This document shows positions 53,716 to 62,247 of a stretch of 64,000 nucleotides of DNA, piece after piece. Below the pieces are notes generated by a model. The model was not told the origin of the DNA. It did not search any database and was given only the letters and a program-made list of their open reading frames with translations. How positions within the stretch are numbered: the stretch's first letter is position 1; each line of letters starts with the position of its first letter. A program made the translations under genes and the position numbers. The DNA is from CAZNUP01 sp964609775 (GTDB taxonomy: Bacteria; Patescibacteriota; Microgenomatia; JAMCZE01). The DNA lies in contig CAZSSJ010000002.1 in NCBI GenBank assembly GCA_964609775.1, positions 35,723-99,722 on the forward strand, given 5' to 3'.

Positions 53716-55667
53716 TAAAGTCCGAACCTTCCCACGTAACAATGTTCTACTGTTATGGAGCTATCCTTTTTACGTAGCAGGATGTGCTGGCCATAAAGAT
53801 AGGCTGATGCACAAGAGAACCAAACTGTATAGTTACCTCCATTTGAAGGAAAGGGATGTTCGGAAAGCAACTCCGAAAGCTGGACAAAATCCCCACCATG
53901 GGCTGAGATTTTTCGATAAAAGCTACGTTTCTGCCCGTTGGTATTAACCACTTGAACTTCATAGACAACGTCTTTTGTTAATTTTGTGTCACCGCTGGGA
54001 TAGTGAATCAAAAAGTAAGTATCATATTCCTTATTTGCAATCCCCCGGGCAAAAATCTCAGTCGCTGCTGCGTTTGTGGCATTATTAAGATAGTTTGGTG
54101 GCCCCGCTCGAAAGTAAAAAGGTAAATTTGCTGGTTGAGAGCCCGCCCCGGCCGTGGAGGTGAAGTAGCCGCTCTTTTTGTGTCGGTAGACACTAATGGA
54201 GTTTAGTAAGACCGGCACATTTCTTGTGTCGGCCGTCAGTCGCAGCGACACAATTCCGGAAAAATCGCCCAAGCCATGCGACTCAACTATTTCAGACAAA
54301 CTGTAGTAACGCTGACTATCATAATCAAGAGTTTGGTCAAATGATTTGATTAACCTCCCCGAATAGTTAAACAAATCCAGCTCAAAATCAATGATTTTGG
54401 CCGTAGAATCATTCCCTAAAGCAATTAACGTCTCCACTTGCGTTGCTTTTGGAAGAAGGAAACAAGGCAAGTCAAAAGTCACAATCCCTAAATCACGAAA
54501 CTTCTTAAATTCATCCGAGGAAATTTCCGCCATCCCCCGATACGATTTTCGGACGAAATTACGTAAATCAGGACCAGCATGAGAGGTGTCGTAATATTCT
54601 TTTGATTTTAGATCTCGGTAATAATAATTTGGACGATGAAGTTTAACTTCCGTCTGCACTTCAACATATGGAGCGGAAATTTTACTAAAGTCTAAAGAGC
54701 CAAACAGAGCCTTAACGTCTTGATAAAGCATCTCATTTTTCCCCACTGCTTTAAATCGTTTTTCTACGACATAATCTTTCTTTCCTCGGCGATAATGCAA
54801 CACCGCTTTAGGCCTAATAGCCTCTGAATAATTCCTTTGAAACAAACAGACTTCTAAAGTCTTGTCTTTCTCAGTAGGAATATAACCTCGCGTGAATAGT
54901 GATAGCGGCGCATGTAATCCCAAACCAGATTGATGATTACTGCTGATGTATGTTGGAGAAAGATAGTCAACCATGTAGTGAAGAAATGCAGATACCTTTT
55001 TTGGAATCTCAAATTCAACTTCTAAATAACCAACGAAATTATTAACTCCAAACTCGCTACTTTTCAATGTTTGACTGCAGTCTGGTCCGAGAATGATTTG
55101 ACGACTATGAACAATTTTTCCTCGTGTGTCACGTAGTGTCAGCCGCAGCGCCAGGGGTAAAGCAAGGTCATATCCTCGGTGGAAATAGTTGTTGATGTGA
55201 ATGAGTGTTTCTTGTTTGTCATGAAAGAAATCGGCGTAAGAATAATATTTTGTTCCATTAGGATATTTGACGTGATAGAGAACCATTTGATTTTGACGAT
55301 CGTTGTCTAACAAATATTGATTGAGAGCCCATGGCGTGAGTTCATTAGTAGTGCTTACTATCCAGCCGTCGACATTTGGGCAATTCTTATTAAGTAGGGA
55401 TCGTATCTTTAGCCCATTTATCTGCTGGTCAATAAGTTCTAAGTTAAAACTATAGTATCCAGCAATTTTAACCGGTAATTTTTGCAGGGGCGCTAAGTCC
55501 GTCTCTCCGTCAATTAAAACCCCCACATTTTTAAGCGAAAATTGGTCGATTTGACCTGCAAGCTCATCAGGGGTTTTATATTCTGTAGGAGTGGGTCCTT
55601 TAATTCTTTTAAGAAATGTTTCCAGAAAATGATCAACCATATTGGAACAACTATAACTATCTGTCAT
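53715..55667 (-). CDS. 650-residue protein of unknown function with repeated beta-rich domains
   Basis: No family is recognised. There is no signal peptide and no membrane helix, so it should be cytoplasmic. After an N-terminal part of about 150 residues, the rest reads as three or four beta-sandwich-like units of about 110-120 residues. Two units share a visible pattern (ETLIHINNYFHRG, then SRQI near residues 155-200; VETLIALGNDST, then SFDQTLDYDSQR near 425-470). Each unit ends in an aromatic-glycine segment such as SNHQSGLGLHAP, DTSHAGPDL and YFRAGPP. It is coupled to the chorismatase-like gene and its start lies 11 bases from a CRP-type site. Confidence 0.7.
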   Translation of the reverse strand: MTDSYSCSNMVDHFLETFLKRIKGPTPTEYKTPDELAGQIDQFSLKNVGVLIDGETDLAPLQKLPVKIAGYYSFNLELIDQQINGLKIRSLLNKNCPNVDGWIVSTTNELTPWALNQYLLDNDRQNQMVLYHVKYPNGTKYYSYADFFHDKQETLIHINNYFHRGYDLALPLALRLTLRDTRGKIVHSRQIILGPDCSQTLKSSEFGVNNFVGYLEVEFEIPKKVSAFLHYMVDYLSPTYISSNHQSGLGLHAPLSLFTRGYIPTEKDKTLEVCLFQRNYSEAIRPKAVLHYRRGKKDYVVEKRFKAVGKNEMLYQDVKALFGSLDFSKISAPYVEVQTEVKLHRPNYYYRDLKSKEYYDTSHAGPDLRNFVRKSYRGMAEISSDEFKKFRDLGIVTFDLPCFLLPKATQVETLIALGNDSTAKIIDFELDLFNYSGRLIKSFDQTLDYDSQRYYSLSEIVESHGLGDFSGIVSLRLTADTRNVPVLLNSISVYRHKKSGYFTSTAGAGSQPANLPFYFRAGPPNYLNNATNAAATEIFARGIANKEYDTYFLIHYPSGDTKLTKDVVYEVQVVNTNGQKRSFYRKISAHGGDFVQLSELLSEHPFPSNGGNYTVWFSCASAYLYGQHILLRKKDSSITVEHCYVGRFGL

Positions 55668-55677
55668 GTATTATTCA

Positions 55678-55691
55678 GTGATATTTATCAC
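55678..55691. promoter_or_regulatory. CRP-type operator GTGA-N6-TCAC
   Basis: GTGATATTTATCAC is a perfect 14-bp palindrome, and with its flanks AGTGA-N6-TCACA it matches the CRP consensus TGTGA-N6-TCACA in nine of ten fixed positions. It lies in the 80-base divergent gap between the 650-aa gene and the 75-aa gene. A Crp-family protein with the GTGA-reading helix residues is encoded 3 kb away. Confidence 0.65.
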
Positions 55692-55747
55692 ATAAAAACG
55701 TAGGAAACGATGCTACCATGTTTGGGACTTATTAAGGAGGTGAGTTT

Positions 55748-55975
55748 ATGAACGCAATAATGGTTTACAGTAAAGAACAAGGTGAAGTACTTAAATTATT
55801 TCCTCAAGGAGACGAACAAGTAGTAACTCTGGCAGACGGTCGTACTGGCATTTGTACCTCTAACGGCGGATTAGACACTGATTCACGATGGATAGCTTTA
55901 GTTTTGTCAACGAGGAAAATTCCTGCCACTGTCGCAAAAGAAGGAAGCCAAAGCAATGCCAGGATAACTCTATGA
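55748..55975 (+). CDS. 75-residue protein of unknown function
   Basis: No family recognised. The ribosome site AAGGAGGTGA at 55734-55743 is the strongest in the window and leaves four bases before ATG, so translation is very likely. The start codon of the DAHP-synthase homologue overlaps its stop (ATGA). The sequence has no hydrophobic helix and no cysteine pairs beyond one (GICTSNGG). A small beta domain is possible (QVVTLADGRTGICT, SRWIALVLST). It could be a precursor peptide, a regulatory subunit or an inhibitor; nothing in the sequence decides this. Confidence 0.75.
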   Translation: MNAIMVYSKEQGEVLKLFPQGDEQVVTLADGRTGICTSNGGLDTDSRWIALVLSTRKIPATVAKEGSQSNARITL

Positions 55976-56802
55976 TAAATCTTGAGCGGCCTATTTTAAT
56001 CGGCGGCCCTTGCGCCGCAGAAAGTGCGGAACAGGTAAATAAAACTGCGTTCGACGCACGGGTAAGAGGATTCGGAATTTTTCGTGCCAGTCTTGAAAAA
56101 CCCAGAACCAGTCCTTGGGAGATTGTTAATGGCGAAAGACGTCCATGCTTTTTAGGTGTCGGAGTTGAAACGGGAGCTCCGTGGCTAGTTGAAGCCTCGA
56201 AGAGAAATAACATTGTTCCCGCAACCGAGGTAATGAGCGGAGGACAACTTTTGACTTACCTCGAAGTAGCTAGCGGAGCTGGTTTAAAAAATGTGTGTGC
56301 CTGGTTAGGCTCTAGGAGAATAACCGATCAGAATTTCTTACAGGAAATAGGCGGAATAGCTAGAGAAAATCCGACGCTCATACTTGGTCTGAAAAACCCT
56401 ACGGCAAAGGATGAACGCACCTGGCTGGGTGTAATTGGTTGGACTATCCATGGGGGAGCCGATCCCAGACAGATGTTTACCGTCCATCGTGGTTTTCCTG
56501 ATGACAGTCAAAACCTCTTTCGCAACCCGCCCGATTGGGACATGATGATCAGAGTAGCGGAGAAGTCAGGTCTTCCGATGATAGTAGATCCATCTCATAT
56601 CGGAGGCGGCCGCCAAAAGGTCATAGAAGTAGTAAATTCCGTTATAGATACGCAAGTTCCCTTAGATGGTTTTATGGTTGAAATTCATCCCAATCCCCGA
56701 ATTGCTTTGACAGATGCCAACCAACAGCTTTCTTGGCAGGATTATGATTCCACTCTCAAAGAAAAAATCGATCAATGGCAACGAACATACCGTCAGAAAT
56801 GA
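55972..56802 (+). CDS. DAHP synthase homologue (class I, AroA-beta type)
   Basis: A protein of 276 residues. ATG 55972 overlaps the 75-aa stop and is preceded by AGGA. It has GPCAAES at 12-18, RASLEKPRTSPWEIVNG (KPRTSP is the phosphoenolpyruvate/E4P loop), ATEVMSGGQLL, NVCAWLGSRR, GLKNPTAKD, TVHRGFP and VDPSHIGGGRQK near 200, in the order of the DAHP synthase that is fused to chorismate mutase in Bacteroidetes. No ACT or mutase regulatory domain is fused. It should condense phosphoenolpyruvate with an aldose phosphate as the first step of aromatic synthesis. No other shikimate gene is in the window. Confidence 0.85.
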   Translation: MINLERPILIGGPCAAESAEQVNKTAFDARVRGFGIFRASLEKPRTSPWEIVNGERRPCFLGVGVETGAPWLVEASKRNNIVPATEVMSGGQLLTYLEVASGAGLKNVCAWLGSRRITDQNFLQEIGGIARENPTLILGLKNPTAKDERTWLGVIGWTIHGGADPRQMFTVHRGFPDDSQNLFRNPPDWDMMIRVAEKSGLPMIVDPSHIGGGRQKVIEVVNSVIDTQVPLDGFMVEIHPNPRIALTDANQQLSWQDYDSTLKEKIDQWQRTYRQK

Positions 56803-56814
56803 TAAAATTGGAGG

Positions 56815-57831
56815 GTGAGATTTTTAATCCTTGACACCTACGCCCGACCAATTCTTGCCCATTTTGCCCAGAACCATCCAGAAACCCGCTCACTCACCTA
56901 CACCGCTGAATTAAAACTGCTCCTCGGTCAACTGTACGGAACTGCCGATTTCTACGCCAAGAATCTGCGTCTCTTGGGACACCCAGCCCAAGACATCATC
57001 GTCAACTACGAGGCACTGCAAAAAAAGTGGGGGAGAGAAAACAATATTTACTTTTGGCAAAATATTCTAGAGAGACAAATATTAGATTACAAACCAGACA
57101 TACTCTACTGTCAAAATCTTTTTTCTCCAGGGAATGCTTTCCTACACAAAATCAAAAAAAACGTAAAAGCATTCATCGTTGGACAAGTAGCTTCACCAAT
57201 GGAGTTTAATCACAATTTACTAACTTCATACGATCTCATCCTGACCTCATTTCCTCATTTTGTCGACCGTTTCAAAAATCTGGGCATTAAAAGTGAATAT
57301 TTCCGAATTGCTTTCGAGGAGACCGTTTTACAGAGTCTAAAAAAAGGAAAAAAGGAATACGGAGCAATATTTGTTGGCGGCTTTTCTAAGCATCACCACG
57401 GCCAGTGGGTTATGGATACTGCGACTGATATTTGGGGATACGGTTTGCAGATCAAAACCTCGCCAAAGTACCATGGCGAGGCGTGGGGTATTGACATGTA
57501 CAACCTTCTTTACAATTCTAGAATATCGCTTAATAGGCACATTGACGTCGCCGAAAACTATGCCAACAACATGCGCCTCTTTGAATCCACCGGAGTGGGG
57601 GCAATGTTAATTACGGACTATAAAGACAATTTACCTGAACTGTTCAAAATCGGCACAGAAATAGAAACATACAGAACCAAAAAGGAACTAGTTGAGAAAG
57701 TTAACTACTACTTAGCACACAACAAAGAACGCGCCCAAATAGCCAAATCGGGGCAAAAGAGGACGCTTAAAGAGCACACCTACATAAAAAGGATGACCGA
57801 GTTGTTAAAAATCTTGAGCAAATACCTATGA
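56815..57831 (+). CDS. glycosyltransferase, CgeB/Glyco_trans_1_2-like
   Basis: GT-B type enzyme of 338 residues starting at GTG 56815; the GGAGG directly before it is too close to act as a normal ribosome site, and the TAAAAT at 56803-56808 could give a leaderless transcript. The C-domain contains AIFVGGFSKHHHGQ, NLLYNSRISLNRHIDVAENYANNMRLFESTGVGAMLITDY and the ending KERAQIAKSGQKRTLKEHTY, as in the CgeB-related PF13524 family. Sugar unknown. Next gene overlaps by four bases. Confidence 0.8.
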   Translation: MRFLILDTYARPILAHFAQNHPETRSLTYTAELKLLLGQLYGTADFYAKNLRLLGHPAQDIIVNYEALQKKWGRENNIYFWQNILERQILDYKPDILYCQNLFSPGNAFLHKIKKNVKAFIVGQVASPMEFNHNLLTSYDLILTSFPHFVDRFKNLGIKSEYFRIAFEETVLQSLKKGKKEYGAIFVGGFSKHHHGQWVMDTATDIWGYGLQIKTSPKYHGEAWGIDMYNLLYNSRISLNRHIDVAENYANNMRLFESTGVGAMLITDYKDNLPELFKIGTEIETYRTKKELVEKVNYYLAHNKERAQIAKSGQKRTLKEHTYIKRMTELLKILSKYL

Positions 57832-58547
57832 GAATTTTTGATAAGTTTTTCCTTAAAGGGTATCAAGTCATCAATCTTCCTGATCTTGAGCAATTAGAAA
57901 AGAAATACTCAAAGGCCTGGAAAGACGACAGTATTCCTTCCCGTCAATTGCAGTTGACCAAAAAACAGCTGCCACAAATAGAAAAACTGCCCGCAATTGC
58001 TGACCTGATTGATATGGTTTCCCAAACAAAACTATTTAAGCCTCACATCTTAGAGGTGGGCTGCTCAACTGGCTATCATATCGATGCTTTCAAAAAGGCA
58101 AAGTTAAATGTAAGTTACGAAGGCTGTGACTACTCACCGGCATTTGTCGAATTAGCCAAACGGCTGCACCCACAATCTAGGTTTAAACTTGATGATGCAA
58201 CTAAACTAACATATGCAACTAACCAGTTTGACATCATCATTTCCGGTTGTTGTCTACTGCACATCTTCAAATACCAAAAAGCAATTATGGAGTCCTCGCG
58301 AGTGGCTAATAAGTTTGTCATCTTCCATCGCACACCAGTAGTGCATTTAACCAAAACAACCTACGCCAAAAAAGTCGCCTATGGAGTCGAGATGGTAGAG
58401 ATATTTTTTAACGAGACAGAACTTTTTCAACTTTTTGCCAAAAGTCACCTTGTTATTAAACTAGTCAAAACCCACGGCCAATTTTTTGTCAAAGGCCTCC
58501 CCGAGCCGGTCTTCATGAAAAACTATCTCTGTGAGAAAATATCTTAA
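57828..58547 (+). CDS. class I SAM-dependent methyltransferase
   Basis: A protein of 239 residues with ILEVGCSTGYHIDAF as motif I, CDYSPAFVELAKR as motif II and FDIIISGCCLLHIFKYQKAI as the post-motif. This is the general Methyltransf_25/11 fold. An extra N-terminal helix pair of about 70 residues precedes it. Starts and stops overlap the flanking glycosyltransferase genes (4 bases and 1 base), so its substrate is likely the same glycan. Confidence 0.83.
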   Translation: MRIFDKFFLKGYQVINLPDLEQLEKKYSKAWKDDSIPSRQLQLTKKQLPQIEKLPAIADLIDMVSQTKLFKPHILEVGCSTGYHIDAFKKAKLNVSYEGCDYSPAFVELAKRLHPQSRFKLDDATKLTYATNQFDIIISGCCLLHIFKYQKAIMESSRVANKFVIFHRTPVVHLTKTTYAKKVAYGVEMVEIFFNETELFQLFAKSHLVIKLVKTHGQFFVKGLPEPVFMKNYLCEKIS

Positions 58548-59566
58548 TGCGATTTGAATTTTGTACGCTATTTGACAAAAACTATCTCTCCCGAGGGCTA
58601 GCTCTTTACCAATCACTAATTGAAGTAAGTTGCCCGTTTAGATTGTGGATCCTCTGTTTAGACGACGAATCATTTAACCTTTTGACGAAAATGAACTTGC
58701 CATTTGTTCGCTTGATCAAGCTACAAGAAATCGAGACTGAAAATTTAAAAGCGATCAAAAACGGTCGGTCAATTGTTGAATATTACTGGACTCTGACCCC
58801 ATTTCTTCCTTTATTCATAATAACCAAGTACCGTCTTCCAAAGATTGCTTACCTGGACGCTGACCTTTTTTTCTACTCTAACCCACAGCCAATCTATCAG
58901 GAAATGGCTAATAATTCAGTTCTAATCATCCCCCATCGGTTTTACCAATCAAAAGGAATTAGTGAAAGAACGGCTGGGGAATTTAATGTGGGAATGTTAA
59001 TCTTTCGGAACGACGCCATCGGCCGAAAATGCCTAAAATGGTGGGGTGACCGGTGCCTTGAGTGGTGTTTTCTAAAATTTGAAGATAATAAACTTGGTGA
59101 TCAAAAGTACCTTGAACAATTCCCGAGACTTTTTAAAAAAGTCCACGTTTTGGCCAATGAAGGCGCCGGAGTAGCTCCGTGGAATGTTGGCCGGTACAAG
59201 ATTAAAAAAATACGCGATCAGTTATTTGTCAACAACACAACTCTAATCTTCTATCACTATCAAGCCTTCAAGTTTTATTTTCCAAAGAAATTCTTCCCAG
59301 CCATTCCCTCAAGCCACTATATTATCCCCTCACCGTATCGGCAATTGCTTTATAAACCCTACCTTCAAGCAATTGCCGAAAAATACCAGCGCATTTGGCA
59401 ATTTTCTCCCTCCTGGCGATTTGGATTTGCCCCAAGACCACCACTTTCTAAACAACTTGGTCAAGCAATTTTCGTCGGCTATCTTGAAGCCAGCGCCCTA
59501 CTTGGGATGGCAAAGCAGGTCTTCGTCGGAAATAAATTTGAGCTTGTAGCCCCAACTGGTGAGTAG
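58547..59566 (+). CDS. GT8-like glycosyltransferase
   Basis: A protein of 339 residues. The GT-A core begins FCTLFDKNYLSRGLALYQSLI and has the metal motif IAYLDADLFFYSNP (D104, D106), then NVGMLIFRND and GDQKYLEQFP, a pattern seen in GT8 and related retaining enzymes. A stretch LIFYHYQAF near 245 supplies the late histidine ligand. The last 69 bases overlap, in antisense, the end of the convergent gene. Confidence 0.8.
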   Translation: MRFEFCTLFDKNYLSRGLALYQSLIEVSCPFRLWILCLDDESFNLLTKMNLPFVRLIKLQEIETENLKAIKNGRSIVEYYWTLTPFLPLFIITKYRLPKIAYLDADLFFYSNPQPIYQEMANNSVLIIPHRFYQSKGISERTAGEFNVGMLIFRNDAIGRKCLKWWGDRCLEWCFLKFEDNKLGDQKYLEQFPRLFKKVHVLANEGAGVAPWNVGRYKIKKIRDQLFVNNTTLIFYHYQAFKFYFPKKFFPAIPSSHYIIPSPYRQLLYKPYLQAIAEKYQRIWQFSPSWRFGFAPRPPLSKQLGQAIFVGYLEASALLGMAKQVFVGNKFELVAPTGE

Positions 59567-61381
59567 GGAAGTGATTTTTGAAGATGCATAGCCAAACTGC
59601 GCTGTATTCCTATCAGTGCATTCAAGAAGGATTATTGGCCTGGCCCGAGTAATCAGTTGCTGCCCGCCGATCAGGACAAACCATTCCGCTCCCTCAGTGT
59701 CAATTTTGACGTGCGTTGGATCTGGCATGTAAAACTGTCGGTGGAAAATATCGAGAGTGGAGACCTCAGCCTCTAATACCTTGCCGTTTTCGAAACGCTT
59801 AGGTGTGCCAAAGGTCGCGAGACCGGACTTTAACCTCACTTTCGGGATATGGAGAGTCAAAAAGGCTTCTTTGTCCATAAGGGCTATTTCAAAAGTGGTG
59901 ACCCTTGATGTCAACCCATTAAGTTCGACATTTTTTCGCAGTATTTTGTAAACCTCGCTCTGCGGCTCAAAAGAATACACTTTTAGTTTGGGAATGAGCT
60001 TGGCAAGGAGGCTAAAACTGCCGCTACTGGCGCCGATGTCATAAAGAATCGGCGCCTTACACATTTTTAACCCTTCATAGAAAGCTTTCAACACTTCTGG
60101 ATGGTGAGTCTTGGCAAGTTGGTTTTGACCCGAAGGAAACCAAGCACCACCCATTTTGAGCGATCGGGAGTCAAGCTTAACAGGGCGTTGATCGAAGAGC
60201 AGCCCTCGAATAGTTTTTCCCCTATCTCTTTGGTGCGTAATATATTTAGTCACATCGGAAGTCGCTATTTGTGATTTTTTGAGGAGGCTTCCAGATTTTG
60301 AAATCAGCTTATGCCGGAGGCGCGCCAGAACATTTGGCTTTCTAACAGGCCCTTCACCTTTTGTGCCCATCTTGATTTGGTAGGAAACAGAATCACCCTT
60401 GCCTGAAAGAATTCTCGCATCAATTATCCACCGCGCAAAGCTGGAGCACCGTTGATAATTAAAAGGAGAAGAGAAGAAATAATTTGCTTTGGAGCATATA
60501 ATTTGCTCAACGAAACTGTTTTCTTCGCGTTTCCGCCAAGAGCGGGCTGGTGGATACATACTAATCGGCAAACGGGATCTAAGATAATTCAGGTGCCATT
60601 TAGTTCCAGAGTTTGTTGCTAGAAAGACCCTTGTTAACTTATTGTCGTGCATGGTTTTCTTGATCGGTTCGATCAAATACTCATCGATTCTTCGCCTCAT
60701 CAAATAGTCATCGGTGACAATTTCCTCCGCCACCGACTTCATTTCTGGATGGACTCGGTCACCCCTCCGCCAGTGAACGGCAAGATATTTCCCCAGCTCT
60801 TTTTTGCGCCTAAACTCGTCCGCTTTGACTTCCAGCCGGGAATGATATTTAAGATGCGACCTGATTTTCCAATAATCTTCCTGTCTCTCCGCCGGCCAAT
60901 TAGGGGAGGACTTGATCAGAAACATTCCCCGCTTGTAACCGGTAATCGCCACAAACGGATCATCAAGCTTTTTGACTTCATCAATATGCCTGACCAGCAG
61001 GCTGTCATCGCAGTACAACTTTTCGCCGTAACTATCGATTAAATGATTGTGAAGAGATTTAAAACGACAAAGTGTCGAGACCCTTTGCTTGGAAATTACT
61101 AAGTAGTCCTTGAATTCAATTGTCTTAACATACTTCGAAAGCAGGTGCTGGTCAAACAGACGCTCCATGGGAATATAAATTTTCCCTAAAACAAATTTGC
61201 GATGGTCGACCTCGCCCGATTCAGCCAGCGCATTGTTGCGTGGTTGTGAATGCAAATGCGGCAGCACAAAAACCCTGCCCGTTTCCTTGGCCAGAAGAAT
61301 AATCTCCATAACCAAAAACATGTACGAGTTTATTTGCTCAGGAAATTCTTCCTCTGGCTGCAAGAGCAAAAGGTATTTCAT
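59498..61381 (-). CDS. O-fucosyltransferase-like / FkbM methyltransferase fusion
   Basis: A protein of 627 residues with two enzyme domains. Residues 1-345: INSYMFLVMEIILLAKETGRVFVLPHL, then HWRRGDR at 203-209 and RVFLATNSG at 251-259, the plan of GDP-fucose O-fucosyltransferase-like GT-B enzymes, where the RGD arginine binds the donor diphosphate. Residues 445-627: LYDIGASSGSFSLLAK, YSFEPQSEVYKILRKNV, VKIDTEGAEWFVLIGG, the FkbM methyltransferase signature. One chain may add a deoxyhexose and methylate it. Shares four bases with the FkbM gene upstream. Confidence 0.82.
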   Translation of the reverse strand: MKYLLLLQPEEEFPEQINSYMFLVMEIILLAKETGRVFVLPHLHSQPRNNALAESGEVDHRKFVLGKIYIPMERLFDQHLLSKYVKTIEFKDYLVISKQRVSTLCRFKSLHNHLIDSYGEKLYCDDSLLVRHIDEVKKLDDPFVAITGYKRGMFLIKSSPNWPAERQEDYWKIRSHLKYHSRLEVKADEFRRKKELGKYLAVHWRRGDRVHPEMKSVAEEIVTDDYLMRRRIDEYLIEPIKKTMHDNKLTRVFLATNSGTKWHLNYLRSRLPISMYPPARSWRKREENSFVEQIICSKANYFFSSPFNYQRCSSFARWIIDARILSGKGDSVSYQIKMGTKGEGPVRKPNVLARLRHKLISKSGSLLKKSQIATSDVTKYITHQRDRGKTIRGLLFDQRPVKLDSRSLKMGGAWFPSGQNQLAKTHHPEVLKAFYEGLKMCKAPILYDIGASSGSFSLLAKLIPKLKVYSFEPQSEVYKILRKNVELNGLTSRVTTFEIALMDKEAFLTLHIPKVRLKSGLATFGTPKRFENGKVLEAEVSTLDIFHRQFYMPDPTHVKIDTEGAEWFVLIGGQQLITRARPIILLECTDRNTAQFGYASSKITSLLTSWGYKLKFISDEDLLCHPK

Positions 61382-62247
61382 CGACCCTCAGTTGAGTAAT
61401 CTAACACCTTGAGTAATCTTTTATACCGATTATTAAGGTAAGTTTTGTTACCACCTCTGAAAGTGTCTTTTAGAAACACAAACCCTTTTTCTTTCATAAA
61501 TTTATCTAATTCCTTCTCTGTATGACTGTAAGTATAACCCTTCGCGGTGCATTCGGCCGTAACAAAAACAATTTTTTTTGGCAAATACTCACCAGCACTC
61601 TTTAAAACTCGTAGGTCGTTTCCCTGTGTGTCTATTTTAATGTGTTCAATATAGTTAAATCGGTCCCAGGGAATAAATTTCAGAAAATTAGCAAGGCGAA
61701 AACAGGGAACGAGTATTTTCTTTTTAATTTTGAAATCTGTTGGAGAAAATAAACTTGAGGTGCCGGGGTCATCCCTGGTCATATAAAAAGTTTTCAGCGT
61801 TGGAGGGCAATCATCAATTGCCGCATTGAATAAGAAGAAATAGCGACCAAGATATTTTAAGTTGAGATAGTGATATTTTGGGTTTCGTTTCCACAGATCA
61901 TTAATGAGAAGTTCATTAATGTTTTCCGGATTGGGTTCAAAACCGAAGACCACTCTCCCTGGCAGTCTTTCCAGCCAGAAAGCCGAATTGGGAGCAGCAA
62001 CGGACAAACCGATGTCAATTTTAATCTGTGTTGCCTTGTCAGGGATGGGTAAAATTCCTCCTGGACCTAAAAAACTTTCAAAAACTAAATAACCCCAAAG
62101 CTTGGTGCCAAGATTTGATTGCCGCGGATCTAATATCAAACTTTCCCCTGCAGCGGGAATTAATAAATTATTAAGATCAGTCCCAATTTGACGCACAGTT
62201 TTTATTCCTTGAGCCAATATTTGTTTGGGAAAGACATTAGCTAACAT
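61378..62247 (-). CDS. FkbM-family methyltransferase
   Basis: A protein of 289 residues. FkbM motifs are IKIDIGLSVAAPNSAFWL in place of the usual GxNxG loop, VFGFEPNPENINELL, then HIKIDTQGNDLRVLKSAGEYL, the strongest family signature. The N-terminal 50 residues are an added segment. FkbM enzymes O-methylate sugars or polyketides. It overlaps both neighbours on the minus strand (11 and 4 bases), so all three methyl-transfer genes should be co-transcribed. Confidence 0.82.
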   Translation of the reverse strand: MLANVFPKQILAQGIKTVRQIGTDLNNLLIPAAGESLILDPRQSNLGTKLWGYLVFESFLGPGGILPIPDKATQIKIDIGLSVAAPNSAFWLERLPGRVVFGFEPNPENINELLINDLWKRNPKYHYLNLKYLGRYFFLFNAAIDDCPPTLKTFYMTRDDPGTSSLFSPTDFKIKKKILVPCFRLANFLKFIPWDRFNYIEHIKIDTQGNDLRVLKSAGEYLPKKIVFVTAECTAKGYTYSHTEKELDKFMKEKGFVFLKDTFRGGNKTYLNNRYKRLLKVLDYSTEGR

